From Ananas comosus (Eukaryota; Streptophyta; Magnoliopsida; Poales; Bromeliaceae): a stretch of DNA of 64,000 bases. The stretch spans positions 17,174,682 through 17,238,681 of the forward strand of contig NC_033621.1 in assembly GCF_001540865.1 (NCBI RefSeq). Reading direction: 5' to 3'. Made by a program: the position numbers and the translations under genes. Shown one piece after another: positions 58,569 to 64,000 of the stretch (the stretch's first letter is position 1; the number at the start of each line of letters is the position of its first letter). The notes beneath the pieces were generated by a model. That model ran no database searches. It saw only the letters and a list, made by a program, of their open reading frames with translations, and had not been told where the DNA came from.

Positions 58569-59083
58569 TTATTGTTCCTCTGCCCAAATAAATTCTTCTT
58601 TACTTTTAAGCCGAAGTAATAGAGTAAAAACTCCTATTCTATCGGCCAAATTTGATATGAATCGCAGCAGATAATTGATTTTTCCCAATAAACTCTGTAG
58701 TTCTTTTTTACTCCTTGGTGGCGGCAATTCTAATATAACTTTCGCTTTGTTTTTATCAATCTCGATCCCTTTTTTATGCACTAAGAATTCCAAAAAATTT
58801 CCTGCAGAAACTCCAAAGGCACACTTCAAAGGATTCATTTTTAAATCATATTTTCTCATTCTTTCGAAAGCACGTTTTAAATCCGCCCAATGTTCGGCTT
58901 GTGATTTGGATTTTACAACTATATCATCGATGTAAACCTCCAACATTTTGCAGATCAAATCATGAAAAATAAAATTCATCGCCCTTTGATAAGTAGCTCC
59001 GGCATTTTTTAAGTCGAACGGCATGACCACCCACTCAAAGGTCCCAATCGACCCTGGGCATCTGAAAGCCGACTTAGCTACAT
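58569..59083 (-). pseudogene. pol: RT, C-terminal part, of Tat element
   Basis: It contains AFRCPGSIGTFEWVVMPF, NAGATYQRAMNFIF, the intact VYIDDIVVKSK active site and the thumb (PLKCAFGVSAGNFLEFLVH). It is separated from the N-terminal half of RT at 59841 by a hAT-type MITE. A TAA interrupts it near 58569. Confidence 0.85.
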
Positions 59084-59840
59084 CATAGTTAGTTAATTTC
59101 GGATTCGGCAAAAATTCGGTACGGGTATAATTCGGATAAAATTCGTCTTCTAATTTTTAAATTCGTTGAAAAATACGGCTAAAAAACGGATTTGTCAATT
59201 ATTCGGATACGTGATTTATACGGATATTATACGTTCACCAATTAAAAATTCGGGATCAAAAATTCGGCTATTAAATTAAATTTGTTTTCTTTCAAGATTT
59301 ATACTATTAGTACAAATATTCATATTTCTTAAGAATATAAAAATAAAGAGCTACAAAATTAAGTTAATTAAGTAAAAAAAATAGCAAACTATATTATACC
59401 TTAAAATAAATAAATAAATAAAGCAAATAAGAAATTAAGATAGTCTATAAAAAATTAAATTTTTTTTGATAGAGTGATATCTTTTTTTTTTGGGAGAGGG
59501 AAAATGATTTTCTTTTCTTTTTTCTATTTTGTGCAAGGTGAACAGGATTTTTTTTTTTTTATTTTGGGCAAACCACGCTGGAGCGCTCGCGCTCGAGTGC
59601 TCGCGCTCGCTCGCGAGCCGCGAGGTCCGCGGCCCACGCGCTCGCGCTCGCGAGCCGCGAGGCCGCGTCTTTTTGGTGAGCGAATAATTCGGCGCGCGAA
59701 TTATTCGCGAATTCGTATTTTTACCCAAAAATACGCGTTTTTTACCGAATTTTTCAGAAAAATACGAATTCGTCCGTTTAATTCGTTTTTCCAAAAATTC
59801 GCGAATAATTCGCGAATAATTCGCGAATTAACTAACTGTG
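59084..59840. mobile_element. hAT-type MITE, 757 bp, inside RT
   Basis: It has terminal inverted repeats CATAGTTAGTTAATT (left) and CACAGTTAGTTAATT (right, complement), and 8-bp target duplications AGCTACAT at 59076-59083 and 59841-59848. Length and TIR pairing favour hAT over a 9-bp Mutator reading. The interior is AT-rich with ATTCG words, except a GC-rich near-palindromic block at 59579-59668. The right end repeats ATTCGCGAATA three times. No transposase is encoded. Confidence 0.8.
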
Positions 59841-60253
59841 AGCTACATCTTCTTCAGCAATGAAAATTTGATTATAACCGGCATGCCCGTCCATAAAAGA
59901 CAGGATTTCATTACCGGCAGCCGAATCTACTAACATATCGGCTATTGGCATTGGGTACTCATCTTTAGGTGTAGCCAAGTTTAAGTTCCTAAAATCAATA
60001 CAAACCCTAAGTTTACCATTCTTTTTTCGTACTGGAACTATATTGGATACCCAATCAACAAAACGGGCCGCTCTAATAAAACCGGCCTTCAAAAAATTTT
60101 CAATTTCATTTTTGATTTGGAGTACAATACTCGGCTCAAACCTATGAGCCGGCTGTTTATAAGGCTCATACCCCTTTTTAATAGGTAGCCTATGCTCTAC
60201 AACTTTTCGGCTTAAACATGGCATTTCTTTATAACTCCAGGCAAAGCAATCTT
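59841..60253 (-). pseudogene. pol: RT, N-terminal part, of Tat element
   Basis: It contains FAWSYKEMPCLSRKVVEHRL, RFEPSIVLQIKNEIENFLKA, GFIRAARFVDWVSNIVPV, RVCIDFRNLNLATPKDEYP and the motif-A SFMDGHAGYNQI, with active-site Asp present. It is bounded on the right by a family B solo LTR. Confidence 0.85.
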
Positions 60254-63047
60254 TGTAACACACTGGACCTTTGCAAATTGCGAGGTTCGAGTGATTGGAT
60301 GTGTTTCGAGCTTTTCCACACCTGGTGGAGGGTCGTAGAATGTTTTCCAACCTAAGAAGTTCGAAAACCTGAATTCTGGGCGTGTCCTGAGAGTTTTCAC
60401 TCTCGGGGACCGGTCCCTGAAAGGAGAGACCGGTCCCCCAGTGAGCAGTGTTGTGGCAGCCCTGAGGCAACCGGTCCCTGGCAGGCGAGACCGGTCCCCG
60501 AGCGCGTCCTCGCAGTGAGAGACCGGTCCCGCGCGGGGAGAGACCGGTTCCCGAACATTGGTTTTTCGGGTTCGCAGCGAGAGACCGGTCCCTTGCAGGG
60601 AGAGACCGGTCCCTCAGCCCGAAATCTGCCCAGACCGGGCTTTGCACAGAATGCAAAGTTGAGGGGTTTTTCTGAATTTTGTTACACTAGATGGCTTATA
60701 TGGCCACACCTCCCTCTCTCCTTCTCATTTCTCTCCTCACACTCTTTTCCCCCACCCTTGTTAGAGAGAGAAGAGGAAGGAGAAGAAGGAAGAAGAAGAA
60801 GAAGGAGAAGGTTTTTGGTGGACTTGGAGCATTTCTCTCCTCTCCTTCTCTTCCCACCTTATTGGTGCTTGAGGGCTTGGACTTGGAGCTTGCAAAGGAG
60901 GAGATCTTCACCCTTGGGGCTTGGATTGAAGCTTCTAAAGAGGTTTGTTGCTCATTTCCCTCTAGACCTTGATTTGTTGGTTTTTAGGAGATGGAACCCT
61001 AGATAGGGATTTTAGGGTTTATTTTGGGTATTTTGGACCTAGGGCTTTTGGAGCTTGATCACTTGGATTAGAGCCTTCCTTTGGGTTGGATTAGAAGGGA
61101 TTTGGCTCTCTTTTGGAGCTTAGGAAAAGATTTGCACTAGAGGTGAGTTTTGACCCTATTCTTGTGTTTGTTAAAGTTTGATCTTATAGTTGATCGTAAT
61201 GGCCGTGTATCTCTTCGCTCAATACTTTTAGGGTATTTTGAGACTCGTGGACAACTTTGTTCGGCGAAACGAGGCACTACGCGACGGTTCGGTGGGTTTG
61301 ACCTAGCCTGGCATATGAGAAATTCTCATATCCTATGTTTTGTGCTCGTAGTGTAAAAATTCATGCATTTCTATGTTAAATGTATTTATTATGAATTTTA
61401 GGATGCTTAACATGCCTAATTCATGTGTAAGAAATTTCGGGCCCTATATAGTAGAGGGCTTCCTTATGGGACTTGTGCTTGATTGGCATCCTATTGGAAC
61501 TTGGTATCATACTACCTATTATGAAAATGAGCATTACCTTCATGCATTTTGAGCTATTCCTATTTGAGACATAGAGGATCTAAGTAGGCCATAAAGCGGC
61601 ATTGAGCTCGGGTTGTGTTTGAGCCTAGTGGATAGGGCCATGAGAGAATTGGAACGTGTTGGTACTTCGAAATGTCTAAGTGTCATAAAGGGGCACTAGA
61701 CCTAGTGAATGATTAGAATTTCACCTTGTGACATAGAACTAGATCGTTGGGTGCTAGTGGCCAATACCATGCTAGAGACATGACGATTTCGTACTTGAGA
61801 CGATGATCACGCTTGCTTGCCATTTGTGCTCATTCGCACATGCTTGTGAGGGTCGCTCCCTACAAGCCGGCACTCCGGAGTTAGCCTACGCGACTTATGT
61901 TCGCTCGTGCGGTATTGAGAAGCCTACGGGGTCGAGTGGGACAGACACATTCCAAGAGTAGGGATGTTGGGCTACCACAGGCACTTAGGCGGCACAAGCT
62001 GGACTACTTTTGGTAGGTCCTTAATTGGAAATGGAAATCGACACGGGATGAGTTTGTTATAATCACTACTAAATAGAGAGTAGTAGTTGGATTACTCGAA
62101 CTTGCTTCTAGCATAGATTTGGACTTTGGGTATACATACATACATGTAGTATGCTAGGAGACATTGCTTATTTGCATTCATACAAACAATGTTGCTATGA
62201 TAAAGGATAATCCTCATAATTTCATTAAGCAAACCATGACATTATTTATGGCTAAGTAGAGACATATCCTTCATGACATGATAATTGTGCATTATATAAA
62301 TGCCATGTTTAATTGCAAGTAATAGTTTAACATTTTCATTATGCTTTTATAAATGCAAATTACTCGTTATTACTATTGCTTTCGACTTACCCTTTCCTTT
62401 TGGGGCCTAGTTGTAACGACCCAGCCCACTAGCAACAATAACTCGTTGGGCCCAACAACCGGCCCAAAATGCTTAAGCCCAGTTATTATTACTAGTGTCT
62501 AAGTCTCTTATAAACCCAATCACATCCCCATTCCTATCCGATGTGGGATTATTGGGGTGTGACACTAGTGGTGCATTGAGCTGAGGTCAGTAATTGCCCA
62601 TTGGGAACTATAAATTATAGTTCTCACGCCCTCTGTTTTATGTTTTCTTTCAGAGCCTTCCACACCGGGAGAGGCTAGGGACCGTGGGAAGGGCGTTGCT
62701 TCGAGTTAGCCCTTCAGCGAGAGACGAGTTTAGGTGGTCTACCTCTCGATGTATTTCTTTTTGGAGAGGTTGAGAGCTGTACCAGTGTACTAGAGACCAC
62801 CCTTCTGTGTACCTTTGAGACAGATTTTGTATTACTTATGGTTACTTTTATCGTTTAGATATGTTTCTTTTACTTTGGTTTAGATGATAGAACTTTACTT
62901 GCTCTGATATCATTAGTTGCTATTCATTTTATTTATTCTATTCCTTGCTTTTATTTCCGCTGTTGTTGTAGACGCCTTATATGTGCAGACATATGGCGGG
63001 TCTGGGCGCGCTCCCGGGAGGGCCTCTGCCGGTCCCGGGGCATGACA
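60254..63047 (+). mobile_element. Family B solo LTR with perfect target duplication
   Basis: It starts TGTAACACACTGGACC and ends GGGGCATGACA, with ATCTT on both sides (60249-60253 and 63048-63052). It holds eight GGGACCGGTCCC-type palindromes (60405-60615), a TATA-like CTTATATGG near 60697, GA-rich transcribed sequence, a GTGAGT donor at 61143, and the terminal hairpin at 62971-63002. It splits the Tat pol between codons of the ELLKKYKDC and FAWSYKE motifs. A 153-bp TRIM LTR sits inside it. Confidence 0.9.
62412..62564 (+). mobile_element. Solo TRIM-like LTR (153 bp)
   Basis: It begins TGTAACGACCCAGCCC and ends TTGGGGTGTGACA, flanked by CTAGT on both sides (62407-62411 and 62565-62569). It matches the LTR unit at 50602 over most of its length. 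It is the youngest layer here: TRIM within family B LTR within Tat element. Confidence 0.85.
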
Positions 63048-63052
63048 ATCTT

Positions 63053-63690
63053 TGTACTTCTTCAGCAATTCTTTCAGCTCCTCCTGTTGTTGAGCCGAAA
63101 GCTTGGCACTAATGTAAGTCGGTCGCTTGTCTTCGTCGGATCCTAAATTCACCTTAATTAATGGATCCTGAGTTTCCAATTTCTTCTCACCGACTTTGAT
63201 AGGCGATTCTTCTAAATTCATCTCACTGGTTCGCCTCTTTGTCTCATCTGGTCTTTCCTTATCGGCTTTCACCGCCGATTTCACCATATTCCGAATCGGC
63301 TCTAACAGCCAATTTTACTACATCATCATCGGCCGTTTTGGCCTTCTTGTTGCATACCATGTCATCTGCCTGACAGGCCGACTCATTCACGTAGCCGATC
63401 TTGTCGATCGGCTCTTTCTGCCGAAGCTCTTTTAAAGCCTCGGTTCCTGACTCTTTACGTTCCATTTTAACCAGCTTGGTGGCTCTTCGGCTGCCACCAT
63501 AGCTCCTTCATCTTTAGAGAGAATCAACTGCACTCCATTTTTAGTAACTCTTACAAAAGAGATTTGGTCCGGCTCAGTGTCGGCCCAATTAATGTGGTCA
63601 ATCTCTTCTACGTTGATGTCCACCATTTTGGGCCGCCCTTCGGCCTGAATTTCTTCAACTTTATCCCCTATCCATTGGAATTGTAACATA
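63053..63690 (-). pseudogene. pol: Protease-RT linker region of Tat element
   Basis: Minus-strand frames encode MLQFQWIGDKVEEIQAEGRP, EEIDHINWADTEPD and, after frame changes near 63440 and 63290, DPLIKVNLGSDEDKRPTYIS, LSAQQQEELKELLKKYKDC, which continues into RT at 60253. No protease or gag motif is seen. Confidence 0.6.
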
Positions 63691-64000
63691 CTAGATTTTG
63701 GTATAAAAATAAAAATAAATAAAAATAGTGTGAGAAGCTATTTTTATTGAATTTGTGGAAGTAAAACATAAGTCAGAAGTGACTTGTGCCGAAATCGGAA
63801 TGAAAACAGAAGATCTAGAATTTTCTGTTGGAAACGGGACAGATAAATTAGCAGAAAATGCACAGTCTCAGAAAATTATGAAAATTGGAGGATAAGTCAG
63901 AAATATTTTTATGAGGCTAGTTTTAAAGTTTCATATTTTTCTGACACCCGTAGAGTGAGAAATAAAATCCGAGAGTTATCTGATAAAGATTACAGTTCGG
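63691..64000. other. AT-rich end of window
   Basis: It lies upstream of the Tat linker frame in that element's orientation. No protein motif is recognised; it could be non-coding internal sequence or a decayed part of gag-pro. Confidence 0.4.

Noticed and set aside
56322..63690. Integrated pararetrovirus (badnavirus-like)
   Set aside because: Integrase and a second RNase H are present, and no movement or coat protein is seen; it is a Tat-lineage Ty3-gypsy element.

Overview
This is a plant nuclear genomic window, most likely from a monocot. Pineapple or a relative is my guess, from recall of similar repeats and not from any search. One host gene is recognisable, a CTR1-like Raf-type MAPKKK on the + strand (exons 7392-21543), with plant GT/AG introns. 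Almost everything else is nested LTR retrotransposon sequence and small DNA transposons. Six isolated single 'n' bases (6929, 17892, 23682, 27289, 33030, 38724) behave as gaps of unknown size. Sequence on the two sides of each should not be read as contiguous.

Layout. 1-6928: minus-strand chromovirus (Tekay/Del-type Ty3-gypsy) pieces, reading pol end, LTR, PBS, gag, then a second LTR family truncated at a gap. 6930-21543: the kinase gene. Its introns carry a ~4.7 kb solo LTR, a ~1.8 kb inverted-repeat element, a Tourist-like element filled with degenerate GAATTT sequence, and a Mutator-type MITE with a near-perfect 9-bp target duplication. 21544-23640: gene-free AT-rich sequence. 23683-25619: minus LTR fragments. 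25620-38240: chromovirus element II on +, interrupted by a family-B element (27290-31595) inside its 5' LTR and by a collapsed family-B LTR inside gag. 38241-38723: another LTR fragment. 38725-49051: chromovirus element III, with several frameshifts and stops and a 193-bp tandem duplication. The second half of its 3' LTR looks like unpolished read sequence. 49052-50394: the end of a family-B LTR. 50395-51010: a small TRIM-like tandem array. 51880-63690: a minus-strand Tat-lineage Ty3-gypsy element with dual RNase H. It carries an antisense plant-mobile-domain ORF on + beyond its integrase, and is interrupted by a hAT-type MITE and by a 2.8 kb family-B solo LTR that itself carries a TRIM solo LTR.

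None of the retroelements is intact. The strongest unexplained signals are shared across LTR families. One is arrays of palindromes centred on ACCGGT just upstream of the LTR TATA box. Another is a hairpin at the 3' end of family-B LTRs with three compensatory base-pair changes. A third is a strong splice donor in the LTR paired with a TTTCAG acceptor 6 nt before the gag ATG, which predicts a spliced gag message. A fourth is a conserved leader ORF between PBS and gag.
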